Positions 47,078 to 55,785 of a DNA stretch of 64,000 nucleotides are shown piece by piece (position 1 is the first letter of the stretch; each line of letters opens with the position of its first letter). Source of the stretch: DATFVA01 sp963721075 (GTDB lineage Bacteria; Bacteroidota; Ignavibacteria; Ignavibacteriales; Ignavibacteriaceae); contig CAVRHV010000024.1 of the NCBI GenBank assembly GCA_963721075.1, positions 1 through 64,000 on the forward strand, read 5' to 3'. The notes beneath the pieces are model-generated. The model saw only the letters and a program-made list of their open reading frames with translations, was not told where the DNA came from and ran no database searches. The position numbers and the translations under genes were made by a program.

Positions 47078-48625
47078 CTATGATATTTTTTCTATCAGGT
47101 TCATTTTCATCTTATAAAGTTTTTCAGATATAGACACGTGATAGTAATGGGGATTGATCAGCCTCTTCACACCGGGATCCAGTCGTTCAATATCTTTCAT
47201 TCTTCTTTCTCTGAGTTCATCAATTGAAGGGAAGTCATATACGAGCTTTCCATTATCCAGTATAGTTTCAAGCAGAGGTTCCACATTCGAAATATGTTCT
47301 TTTCCCAGCGTCCTTTTCTTACTTTGACTTGTTGCGTGATGGAGAAGAATATCCTCAGTTGTACCGGGTTTCTCATCTTCCAGTGTGAGCAGGTCGGCAT
47401 TAGCTTTTTCCTTTGAATTGTAAAGTCTCCATACCTTCTTATTTCCCGGATTGGGAATCTTTTCAACTGACTCCGATATCTTTATTGCCGGTACCCACTC
47501 ATCTTTATCATTAGCGACTGCAACAAGTTTATATACTCCGCCTATTGATGGATCTCCGTATGAAGTAATTAGCCGGGTTCCCACACCATACACAAGTCTC
47601 TTGATTAAATGTTCGGGATCGAGCTGGTATTTGGGAGCCTCCTCTGTTATCTGCGTAATTATCTGCCAGATGTTCATCTCATCCAGTTCATTGGACAGAA
47701 CGATTTTAACATCCTCAAAGCCTGCGTCGTTCAGCTGTTTCGCAGTTTGTATGCTCAGGTAGGCAAGGTCTCCCGAATCCAGTCTTACTCCTAGAGGCTT
47801 TTGTCCCTTCTTCTTCATTTTTTCAAATACTTTTATCGCGTTCGGTACCCCGCTTTCAAGAGTATTTACAGTATCAACGAGCAGGATGGTATCCGCCGGA
47901 TAAAGGGAAGCGAATTCTTCAAATGCTTCCTGCTCAGTCATTCCCAGAGCCATAAACATCTGCACCATGCTGTGGGCGTGGGTGCCTTTTGGCGGATAAC
48001 CAAGAAGATGGGAGATCCCTACATTAGAAGAAAAGTCTGCTCCACCTATCAGAGCGGCACGAACGCCTGCATTTGCTCCGCGGTCGTGCGCTCGTCTCAT
48101 CCCGAATTCAAGAAGCATCTGATGCCGGCCAGCCTCGTTTATTCTGCAGGCCTTTGTTGCTATGAGGATTTGATAGTTTAACTGGTTAAGTAAGGCCGTT
48201 TCAAGTATCTGTGACATAGCGGCGGGACCTTCAACAACCGTCAAAGGAACATTTGGATGTACCACCCTGCCTTCAGGGATCGCTCTTAATGTAATCTGAC
48301 TAAAGTTGCCGTTCTCCCTGAACCAGTCGAGAAAATCTTTTTCAAATACCGGTTTGCCATCGCTGTCTTTTTGAGCAGCCATCAGTTCTATGTCTTTATC
48401 AGTTGTGTGTGTGTTCTGCATCCAGTCTATCAGCCATTCAAGTCCTGCGTTTATGCAGTAACCGGCTTTATGCACACCGTAATCAGGGTAATTCCTGAAG
48501 AAGTGATCGAACTGAACCTTTTTTTCATGTAACCCCATCTTAAAGAACAGCTGTGCCATTACCAGCTCATACTGGTCCGTAAATAAGATTCCTTCAGTAA
48601 TCTGCTGCTCAAACTTTTTTAACAT
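47078..48625 (-). CDS. pncB: Nicotinate phosphoribosyltransferase
   Basis: ATP-coupled conversion of nicotinate and PRPP to nicotinate mononucleotide in NAD salvage. The 515 residues include LFTDQYELVMAQLFFKMGLH, FDHFFRNYP, the histidine region EFGMRRAHDRGANAGVRAAL, VRLDSGDLAYLSIQTAKQL, and the PRPP/phosphate loop GVGTRLITSYGDPSIGGVYK. Length is typical of the long bacterial form. The frame is intact. It is divergent from queC across 153 bases. Confidence 0.94.
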   Translation of the reverse strand: MLKKFEQQITEGILFTDQYELVMAQLFFKMGLHEKKVQFDHFFRNYPDYGVHKAGYCINAGLEWLIDWMQNTHTTDKDIELMAAQKDSDGKPVFEKDFLDWFRENGNFSQITLRAIPEGRVVHPNVPLTVVEGPAAMSQILETALLNQLNYQILIATKACRINEAGRHQMLLEFGMRRAHDRGANAGVRAALIGGADFSSNVGISHLLGYPPKGTHAHSMVQMFMALGMTEQEAFEEFASLYPADTILLVDTVNTLESGVPNAIKVFEKMKKKGQKPLGVRLDSGDLAYLSIQTAKQLNDAGFEDVKIVLSNELDEMNIWQIITQITEEAPKYQLDPEHLIKRLVYGVGTRLITSYGDPSIGGVYKLVAVANDKDEWVPAIKISESVEKIPNPGNKKVWRLYNSKEKANADLLTLEDEKPGTTEDILLHHATSQSKKRTLGKEHISNVEPLLETILDNGKLVYDFPSIDELRERRMKDIERLDPGVKRLINPHYYHVSISEKLYKMKMNLIEKIS

Positions 48626-48778
48626 TATTACTTCTTTGGTGATTTGGAATACCTAATAATATAAGTAATATGGAAGTATGTTAATGAGGCAGCGCAAAAT
48701 TATCATAATTTATAAGTATTTGTCAGACAATTCCTCATTTCTTCACAGCTTCTAATTTCTTATTTTAGCCGGACAATT

Positions 48779-49474
48779 ATGGGAAAAAACAATAAAAATA
48801 TCGCTGTTGTGGCGCTCAGCGGCGGGATGGATAGCTGTGTAACTGCAGCAATTGCGGCTGAAAATTATGACCTTGCCCTGCTTCATATAAATTACGGACA
48901 GAGAACCGAGAAAAGAGAACTAAAAGCTTTCAGTGATATAGCTGATTTTTATAAGGTTGATAAACGACTCGTAATCGATCATACACACCTGGCAGAAATC
49001 GGAGGATCATCCCTGACGGATATGAAACAGGATGTCAGAAAAGCCGATCTTTCCGATAAAAGTATACCTTCCTCATATGTTCCCTTCAGAAATGCGAATA
49101 TTTTATCAGCCTGTACCAGCTGGGCAGAGGTTCTTGGAGCAGAAAAGATATATATTGGTGCTGTGTATGAGGATTCATCCGGATATCCCGACTGCCGTCC
49201 GGAATTTTTCGAGGCATTCGAAAAAGTGATAAATACAGGAACAAAACCCGAAACAAATATTAAAATAGTATCACCGGTAATAAACTTTTCCAAGTCGGAA
49301 ATTGTTAAGAAAGGTATAGAGCTTGGTGCTCCTCTCCATCTTACCTGGTCGTGTTATAAGAATGAAGATGAAGCCTGCGGAGAGTGCGACAGCTGCGCAT
49401 TGAGACTGAGAGGTTTTCAGCAGGCCGGTATTGAAGATCCTATTAAGTATAAAGTAAGACCTGCTTATACCTGA
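48779..49474 (+). CDS. queC: 7-cyano-7-deazaguanine synthase QueC
   Basis: ATP-dependent conversion of 7-carboxy-7-deazaguanine to preQ0 in queuosine synthesis. The 231 residues have the PP-loop VVALSGGMDSCVTAAIAA, HINYGQRTEKRELKAFSDIA, VPFRNANILSACTSWAEV, and the zinc-binding C-terminal cysteines in SCYKNEDEACGECDSCALRL. It is followed by queF on the same strand (104-base gap). I see no preQ1 riboswitch pseudoknot upstream. Confidence 0.94.
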   Translation: MGKNNKNIAVVALSGGMDSCVTAAIAAENYDLALLHINYGQRTEKRELKAFSDIADFYKVDKRLVIDHTHLAEIGGSSLTDMKQDVRKADLSDKSIPSSYVPFRNANILSACTSWAEVLGAEKIYIGAVYEDSSGYPDCRPEFFEAFEKVINTGTKPETNIKIVSPVINFSKSEIVKKGIELGAPLHLTWSCYKNEDEACGECDSCALRLRGFQQAGIEDPIKYKVRPAYT

Positions 49475-49578
49475 AAAGGATAATAACAATGACGGAGATG
49501 CTGAACTAAATTCAGAACGACTTATATATATAATCCACTAACAATTAAATATGTTTAATCAGAAATAAAAACAAGAGA

Positions 49579-49971
49579 ATGGACGATAAATTAAAAATAC
49601 TTGAAGTATTCGATAATGCTTATCCCGACAGGGATTATTCTGTAATCCATACGGCGCCGGAATTTACTTCCGTTTGTCCTAAAACCGGCCAGCCCGACTT
49701 TGCAACAATGATCATCGAATATATTCCAGATAAACTCTGCATAGAACTGAAATCATTAAAATTTTATCTTAACTCCTACAGAAATGACGGGATATATTTT
49801 GAGAGTGTAACCAATAAAATTCTGGATGATCTCGTTGAAGTATGTAAACCAAGGTATATGTTAATCACTGCCTCCTTTAATGTAAGAGGCGGTATATCAT
49901 CAGTAGTAAAGGCTGAGTATAGAAATAATGGTTCCCCTGGAAGTAGCAAACAGAATAAGACAGGATTTTAA
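49579..49971 (+). CDS. queF: NADPH-dependent preQ0 reductase QueF
   Basis: Reduces the nitrile preQ0 to preQ1, the step after QueC. The single-domain 130-residue protein has the nucleophile region FTSVCPKTGQPDFATMIIEY, the QueF motif ELKSLKFYLNSYRNDGIYFE, SVTNKILDDLVEV and NVRGGISSVVKAEYR. The last 15 residues (NNGSPGSSKQ...) go beyond the usual end and overlap the glnD start by 44 bases. A natural overlap or an indel hiding an earlier stop are both possible. Confidence 0.92.
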   Translation: MDDKLKILEVFDNAYPDRDYSVIHTAPEFTSVCPKTGQPDFATMIIEYIPDKLCIELKSLKFYLNSYRNDGIYFESVTNKILDDLVEVCKPRYMLITASFNVRGGISSVVKAEYRNNGSPGSSKQNKTGF

Positions 49972-52507
49972 AGAAAAGAAAGAAAAGCTTTTCTCTAAAT
50001 ACGAAGGTATGGACGCATCGCTGAAGTTCAGCCTTGAGTTCAGTCTGCTTGTCGAAGAGTTTATCCGTTCCCTGGCCGGTGACGGTAAATATAACTTTGC
50101 GCTTGCTTCTGCCGGAAGCTTCAGCCGAAGGGAACTCTCGCCCTATTCTGATATCGACCTGATGTTCATTACCGATTCGGTCGCCGACAATGAAAAAGAT
50201 ATTATTGAGTTCGTTACCAGGCTCTGGGATAACGGTATCGAAGTTTCGCATACCGTAAGAGAATTCCCGGATATCAAAAAATTTATTGAAACTGATCTGC
50301 ATACTTTTACGCAGTTCTTCGAGACAAGATTTCTGTTAGGTAATGATAAAATATACTTGCTATGGAATGACATTCTCCTTGATTCTGTAACAGAAGAAGT
50401 AAAGGTTAAGCTTATAAACGAGATGCTGGAGGATATCCAGCACCGCTACGATAAATATGATGATTCGCCGAAGATCCTTGAACCGAATGTCAAGTTATCT
50501 GCCGGGGGATTGCGGGATTTCCAGGCAGTCGAATGGATGTATATGCTGGTCAACAGAACATTCCTCAACAAACAGAATGAGATGACTCAGGCCGAGAACT
50601 TCATACAGCAGCTTAATGAAGATGAATATACTACCTCTAATGAGTGTAAGAGACTGCTTGAAAGCTACAACTTCGTGATCACTGTGCGCAATATCCTTCA
50701 TATTATGAATCAGCAGAAGAGTGACAGACTGGAGTTCCAGGATCAGAAAAAGATCGCGGCTATGGTCTATAACTCGGAGAATGCTATATCAACATTTATG
50801 AACCGATATTATGCTGCAGCCAATGTTATCAACAGGTTCTCAAAATCTATAGCAAAGACTTTCCGGGAAGAAGTAGTTAATCCTCTCCCCGATACCCTCG
50901 CAATAAAGCTGGATGATGATTATGTCTTTAAGGGTAATATTATCTCGTATGTCGGTGAAAAGGATTTTACCCTGTCTTCAATTCTTCGCGGCTACTATTA
51001 CCGCGGCTTATATAATGCAAGGTTTGATGAAACTTTACGGGCAAGGATAATAGAGACAGTTGAAAAGCTGGATAAGAGGTCTTCTCACGAGACTGAATCT
51101 TCTGTTTTTTTTAGAGAGATCCTGAAGCTGCCCAGGAATGTGGGACAGACTCTTTCAGCCATGAACGAGCTTGGAGTGCTGGGTGCTTTCCTTCCTGAGT
51201 TTAAGGATATGATCGGTTTTCTGCAGCACGGTGTTTATCATTTTTATACTGCAGACGAGCATACCCTTGTTACAATTAAAAATGTTGAGAAGCTTGAACG
51301 TGAGCACTCACAGCTCGGCAAGCTGTTTACCAGCCTGAAGGATAAGGAATTTCTCTACCTGGGACTTCTTTTCCATGACATAGCAAAACCGATAAACATT
51401 TCGGGACATGAAATAATCGGTGCAGAAGTTGCAGCTGCCGTAATGTATCGACTGGGATATTCCGAAGAGGAAATTGAAAAGGTTTCACTCCTGGTAAGGA
51501 ATCACCTTGTTATGGAACAGGTTGCTTTCAGGCGGAACCTTAATGACCCTGAAACTCTTAATAATTTTGCTTCACGCTTTAATTCGACCAATGAGCTGAA
51601 CCTTCTTTATCTTGTTACTTACGCTGATCTGTCTGCTGTGAATCCTGCTGTATGGACATCCTGGAAAAGCGATCTGCTTGCTGAATTATACCGGAAAACT
51701 TATTCAATGCTTGAAGATAAGATCAGCGGTGAGGAATTCCTGATCTCAAACACATATCTTATTCCGAAGGAGATCAGTAAACACTCGGATGCAATTTCAG
51801 AGGATAACGTGCAGGAGCATATCGACTCCATTAATGATATCGCCTATGCTCAGAATTTTACAGAAAAGGAAATAGCTAAACATGTTGAGGAGATACAGAA
51901 GGGCGTTACTATCTCTACCTCGTTTAAAGAGCTTAACGATTTTACAAACATAACGGTTATTACACGTGACTTTTCGTCCCTGCTTTCCAAAGTTTGCGGT
52001 GTGCTGTCTATAAATGGTGTAAATATCCATGATGCAAGAATATTTACAAGGAAAGACGGTATAGTAATCGATACATTCAATGTAACAGATTTTAATACCG
52101 GAAAGAAGATTGAGAAGGATCGCTTCGGTAAAATAAGGAAGGATATGAGATCTGTTATATCTGGGTTGCTTCGGTTAGACCAGGAATTCGCAAAGATGAA
52201 ATCAAAGTGGTGGAGAATCGAAACGCGGCTCTTTAAACGTACGGGAAAAGTAAAAGTTGAATTCGAGAGTTATGAGAAGTATACAATAATAGATATTTTT
52301 TCACCTGACAGGCTTGGATTTTTATACCAGGTGACGAATAAAATGAATCAGCTTGGCTTAAGCATTTATTTTGCCAAGATCGCTACGAGAGGTGATGATA
52401 TAGTCGACTCATTTTATGTGTTAGATGCCAGCGGAAAGAAAATCTCTCCGAGCGATTATGATCTCATTAAATCTGAACTTGCTGAAACAATTTCTCAAAT
52501 ATTATAA
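49928..52507 (+). CDS. glnD: PII uridylyltransferase / uridylyl-removing enzyme
   Basis: Bifunctional nitrogen sensor that adds or removes UMP on PII. The 859 residues are full length and in frame. They include the nucleotidyltransferase motif SAGSFSRRELSPYSDIDLMF (Gly-Ser and Asp-x-Asp), the GlnD-specific helical region (NVKLSAGGLRDFQAVEWMYM), and the HD hydrolase domain (HTLVTIKNVEKLEREHSQLG ... LLFHDIAKPINISGHE). Two C-terminal ACT domains start FTNITVITRDFSSLLSKVCG and YTIIDIFSPDRLGFLYQVTN. No glnB or amtB is in the window. It overlaps queF by 44 bases and is followed by murI after 9 bases. Confidence 0.92.
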   Translation: MVPLEVANRIRQDFKEKKEKLFSKYEGMDASLKFSLEFSLLVEEFIRSLAGDGKYNFALASAGSFSRRELSPYSDIDLMFITDSVADNEKDIIEFVTRLWDNGIEVSHTVREFPDIKKFIETDLHTFTQFFETRFLLGNDKIYLLWNDILLDSVTEEVKVKLINEMLEDIQHRYDKYDDSPKILEPNVKLSAGGLRDFQAVEWMYMLVNRTFLNKQNEMTQAENFIQQLNEDEYTTSNECKRLLESYNFVITVRNILHIMNQQKSDRLEFQDQKKIAAMVYNSENAISTFMNRYYAAANVINRFSKSIAKTFREEVVNPLPDTLAIKLDDDYVFKGNIISYVGEKDFTLSSILRGYYYRGLYNARFDETLRARIIETVEKLDKRSSHETESSVFFREILKLPRNVGQTLSAMNELGVLGAFLPEFKDMIGFLQHGVYHFYTADEHTLVTIKNVEKLEREHSQLGKLFTSLKDKEFLYLGLLFHDIAKPINISGHEIIGAEVAAAVMYRLGYSEEEIEKVSLLVRNHLVMEQVAFRRNLNDPETLNNFASRFNSTNELNLLYLVTYADLSAVNPAVWTSWKSDLLAELYRKTYSMLEDKISGEEFLISNTYLIPKEISKHSDAISEDNVQEHIDSINDIAYAQNFTEKEIAKHVEEIQKGVTISTSFKELNDFTNITVITRDFSSLLSKVCGVLSINGVNIHDARIFTRKDGIVIDTFNVTDFNTGKKIEKDRFGKIRKDMRSVISGLLRLDQEFAKMKSKWWRIETRLFKRTGKVKVEFESYEKYTIIDIFSPDRLGFLYQVTNKMNQLGLSIYFAKIATRGDDIVDSFYVLDASGKKISPSDYDLIKSELAETISQIL

Positions 52508-52516
52508 GGATTTGAA

Positions 52517-53363
52517 TTGAACTTTATGGAGAAAGAAAAGCCGATAGGAGTCTTTGATTCAGGTATCGGCGGACTTACGGTTGTAAAGCGAATAGCTGCA
52601 GCTTTGCCGGAAGAAAATATCGTTTACTTTGGTGATACAGCAAGAGTACCGTACGGTTCAAAATCCAATGATACTGTCATCGAATATTCGATGGAAGATG
52701 CTAAGTTTTTAATGCAGAAGAATGTTAAGGCAATAATCGTGGCTTGCAATACGGCATCTTCAGTGGCTATGGAAGTGCTTAAGAAGAATTTTAATGTTCC
52801 CATCATCGGAATGATAGAACCGGGCGCAGCTACGGCGATCAGAACCACAAAAAACAACAGGGTGGGCGTAATTGGAACACGGGCAACAATCTCTAATAAA
52901 GCTTATTCAAATAAGATCAGGCATTTGAATCCCGAAATAGAAGTATTTGAAACTGCGTGTCCTTTATTCGTTCCTCTTGCCGAAGAAGGGATGGATTGAA
53001 CATAAAGCAACTTACGAGATTGCTGAAGAATATCTGCACGAGCTGCGTGATGAGAATATTGATACCCTGGTTCTCGGATGTACGCATTATCCCATTCTAT
53101 CAAAGGTAATTCAGGAAGTGATCGGTGATGATGTAACACTGGTTGATTCAGGGGTAGTTGCTGCTGAAATGATAAGGAATGAGCTTGACAGGACAGACCT
53201 GCATACCAATAGCTTCGGTATGGGAAATCAGGAACTATATGTAAGTGATATCCCCACGAAATTCAGAGAGGTAGCTGAGTTATTTCTCGGAAATCCTGTT
53301 AAGGATGTACATAAGGTTGAAGTAGAACATCTAAGTTTTCTTAACCATTCGCGGCCGTCTTAA
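52517..53363 (+). CDS. murI: Glutamate racemase, one frame break
   Basis: Supplies D-glutamate for peptidoglycan. It has PIGVFDSGIGGLTVVKRIAA, IVYFGDTARVPYGSKS, the first catalytic Cys in VACNTASS, and in the second frame the other in LVLGCTHYP. The halves join near 52988-52991. Dropping one G of GGG restores PLAEEGWIEHKATYEIAEEY, giving about 281 residues. The TTG start is chosen because AAGGA lies six bases upstream; an ATG nine bases later is possible. D-glutamate synthesis is normally essential, so this break argues strongly for a sequence error. The 3' end overlaps the convergent asparaginase by 4 bases. Confidence 0.93.
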
Positions 53364-54334
53364 TTTTCGAAAAGCTTCCTTAATTTCTTTTTATCTTTAG
53401 TAATTCCCAGTGCAAGCATCAGCTTTATCCTTGCCTTTTGACCGTTAAGGTAATCGGCGAAGATAACTCCCAATTTGTGAAGCCATTTTCCTGCTCCGGG
53501 GTAGCTGTAAATATCAAGTGTTTCACCTGCGGGGCAGCGTGATACCAGTACAACAGGAATTCCTTTTTCCACAGCGTACTTAATACCTTCAAAAGCAGGA
53601 GGGGGAACATTTCCTACTCCCAGTGCCTCAACAATAATTCCCTCAACTCCGCTGTCAGCGGAATATTTGAAAAACTTCTCATCCATTCCTGCATAAACAG
53701 TAAGCAGATCTACATTTGTAACCAGTTTATCAGTTTCAATTGTCTCCAATCTTCGCGGCAGACGGTTCAAAATAACACGACCGTTCTGCACAAATCCCAG
53801 ATCACCGAAATCAAGACTCGTAAAGCTGTCTATCTGTTCTGTATATATCTTTGTTACTTCGCTCGCTGCGTTTATCTCTCCGTTTAAGCAGACCAAAACG
53901 CCGATATTCCGGCAGTTATCATTCAGGCAGATATGTATAGCATCCAGCAGATTCCTCGGTCCGTCCCATTCCGGTTCCGAACTGTTTTTCATAGAGCCGA
54001 TCACCACAATCGGTGTTTCCGTTTTAATAGTAAGGTCAAGGAAATAAGCAGTTTCCTCCAGAGTATCGGTTCCATGGGTCACAATTATTCCGGCATATTC
54101 CTCCTGCTGCATCAGCTCACGGATCTTCATCGATAAATTCATCATAAGTGCGGGAGTCATATGTGGTCCCGGGTATTTTCCGAAATCATAGCAGGTTATA
54201 TCTGCCAGTTCCTTTGCTTCCGGGATCTTATCAAGCAGCTCATCCCCTGAATACCTCGGGACAGCCCCACCGGTTTTTTTATCGATTTTCATTGAAAATG
54301 TTCCGCCGGTAAAAACAACTAATATTTTCTTCAT
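53360..54334 (-). CDS. ansA: L-asparaginase, type I
   Basis: Hydrolyses asparagine to aspartate and ammonia. The 324-residue protein has both catalytic Thr motifs: ILVVFTGGTFSMKID at the N-terminus and IIVTHGTDTLEETAYFLDLT at about residue 90. IVVIGSMKNSSEPEWDGPRN and GIIVEALGVGNVPPPAFEGI follow. No signal peptide, so cytoplasmic. The frame is intact. Confidence 0.92.
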   Translation of the reverse strand: MKKILVVFTGGTFSMKIDKKTGGAVPRYSGDELLDKIPEAKELADITCYDFGKYPGPHMTPALMMNLSMKIRELMQQEEYAGIIVTHGTDTLEETAYFLDLTIKTETPIVVIGSMKNSSEPEWDGPRNLLDAIHICLNDNCRNIGVLVCLNGEINAASEVTKIYTEQIDSFTSLDFGDLGFVQNGRVILNRLPRRLETIETDKLVTNVDLLTVYAGMDEKFFKYSADSGVEGIIVEALGVGNVPPPAFEGIKYAVEKGIPVVLVSRCPAGETLDIYSYPGAGKWLHKLGVIFADYLNGQKARIKLMLALGITKDKKKLRKLFEN

Positions 54335-54569
54335 TTGCTTACGAATTATTTTTAATTAACTCTAAAATATATCCTCAAAAAGGATTTTTTACAATTTATA
54401 ATGAATTAAGCAGGGTACGGGCGAAGTCGCGGCATTCAGTTTATTAAGATAATTATACCTGGTGCCAGGAACCAAAAGTACTTCGCGAATGTTGAAGCTG
54501 ATATCATATCTTTTAGACTTGTAGTATTTGGCATCATGCCTTATTTTTGCAGATGAAAGGAGAATACCT

Positions 54570-55112
54570 ATGTTAATGATTGAAGATGTGGAATTGACCC
54601 CAAATCCACAAGCTTTGAAGTTTATATTGAATGAGAAATTATTAAATCTGGAAACCAGGCAGTTTCCTAACCGGGAATCGGCAAAAGATGATCCGCTTGC
54701 TTCCGGTATTTTTAAGATAGAAGGTGTCGTTTCTGTATTTTATATGGATAAGTTTGTTACGATTGAAAAATCCCCGAATACCAGCTGGGGACAGATACAG
54801 AAACCATTAATTGAGTTTGTGAAAGGTTTCGACAGAAGTCAGATTCCCGCCGAAAAGGAAGTCAAGCCGTTTAACGGAAGCGATAATGAACTGCTTAAGC
54901 AGATAAATTCACTTCTTGATATGAGAGTAAGACCAGCGCTTGCCGGCGATGGAGGCGGACTTGAGGTACTGGGTCTTGACGGATACACGGTAAAGATCCG
55001 CTACCAGGGTGCGTGCGGAAGCTGCCCCAGTTCTATAAGCGGAACACTGATGGCTATTGAAGGACTGCTTAAAAGGGATATTCATCCATCTCTTGAAGTG
55101 GTTCCAGCATAA
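54570..55112 (+). CDS. nfuA: Nfu/NifU-type iron-sulfur cluster scaffold or carrier
   Basis: Two-domain protein of about 180 residues. An N-terminal Nfu_N domain (VELTPNPQALKFILNEKLLN ... ASGIFKIEGVVSVFYMDKFV) precedes a C-terminal NifU domain (INSLLDMRVRPALAGDGGGL ... YQGACGSCPSSISGTLMAIE) with the cluster-binding C-x2-C. It binds and delivers [4Fe-4S] clusters to client proteins, of which aconitase and the radical-SAM enzyme in this window are plausible examples. The ATG is chosen for the AAAGGAG site upstream; a TTG at 54528 is less likely. A strong terminator follows at 55139. Confidence 0.9.
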   Translation: MLMIEDVELTPNPQALKFILNEKLLNLETRQFPNRESAKDDPLASGIFKIEGVVSVFYMDKFVTIEKSPNTSWGQIQKPLIEFVKGFDRSQIPAEKEVKPFNGSDNELLKQINSLLDMRVRPALAGDGGGLEVLGLDGYTVKIRYQGACGSCPSSISGTLMAIEGLLKRDIHPSLEVVPA

Positions 55113-55138
55113 AAATTCTCTCGTGTACTCACTGACAT

Positions 55139-55176
55139 AGGGGAAGAAATCTTATATTTCTTCCCCTTTTTTTATT
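55139..55176 (+). terminator. Rho-independent terminator after the Nfu gene
   Basis: AGGGGAAGAAAT and ATTTCTTCCCCT form a 12-bp perfect stem with loop CTTAT, followed by a T run. Confidence 0.88.
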
Positions 55177-55220
55177 TTGTTTTTCATAAATTATAATCAC
55201 GTCAATGATGAATTATTGTT

Positions 55221-55732
55221 ATGAAAAACCGCGATCATTTATACTGCACTTCTTTTCGTCTCTTTGATATCAATTTCAAGGTGCTTGCCACAAAAAAAGG
55301 AATCTGTAAAATTCGATCTTAACGAGAAAAAAAATACCGGCAGAACAACCGGGCAATTACTCTGCAGCAGGATGATCCATATCTGTTTAATATCTATTCT
55401 CACAGCTGGAAGAATATTTTAACCGATCGAGAAGAACATTTGATATTCCGCTGGATCTTTCAGGATCTGATTTTCAGTTAAATGTATGGAAAGAGCTAAA
55501 TAAAATTCCTTACGGAAAGATCAAAACTTACAGAGAAATTGCTATGAAAGTCGGGGGAGCAAATTATGTCAGAGCGGTTGGAAGAGCAAACGGACAGAAT
55601 CCCGTACCTATTTTAATACCCTGTCACAGGGTAATTGAATCGAACGGCAGGCTGGGCGGTTATTCAGGTGGAACGGGGATAAAAGAAAAACTGCTGGAGC
55701 TTGAGGGAAGCCTGAGTATGGAATTATTTTAA
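55221..55732 (+). pseudogene. ogt: Methylated-DNA-protein-cysteine methyltransferase, heavily frame-broken
   Basis: Suicide repair enzyme for O6-alkylguanine. The C-terminal catalytic domain is intact from about 55403: QLEEYFNRSRRTFDIPLDLS, FQLNVWKELNKIPYGKIKTY, RAVGRANGQNPVPILIPCHR (acceptor Cys in PCHR) and GRLGGYSGGTGIKEKLL. The upstream part needs changes near 55308, 55335, 55368 and 55400 (three extra bases and one missing) to read KVLATKKGICKI, FDLNEKKNT, AEQPGNYSAAG and DDPYLFNIYS in turn. The corrected length, about 169 residues, is normal for Ogt. Four breaks in 180 bases is the densest patch in the window, so real decay cannot be excluded. Confidence 0.78.
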
Positions 55733-55736
55733 TAAA

Positions 55737-55763
55737 AAACCCGGGATGAATCATCCCGGGTTT
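55737..55763. terminator. Bidirectional terminator between ogt and kamA
   Basis: AAACCCGGGAT and ATCCCGGGTTT form a perfect GC-rich stem around a five-base loop, preceded by an A run and followed by T's. It serves the two convergent genes. Confidence 0.88.
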
Positions 55764-55785
55764 AATTATGTCCTCTCTTAATATC

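Noticed and set aside
48626..48778. preQ1 riboswitch upstream of queC
   Set aside because: I could not find the hairpin plus A-rich tail that forms the preQ1-I pseudoknot.
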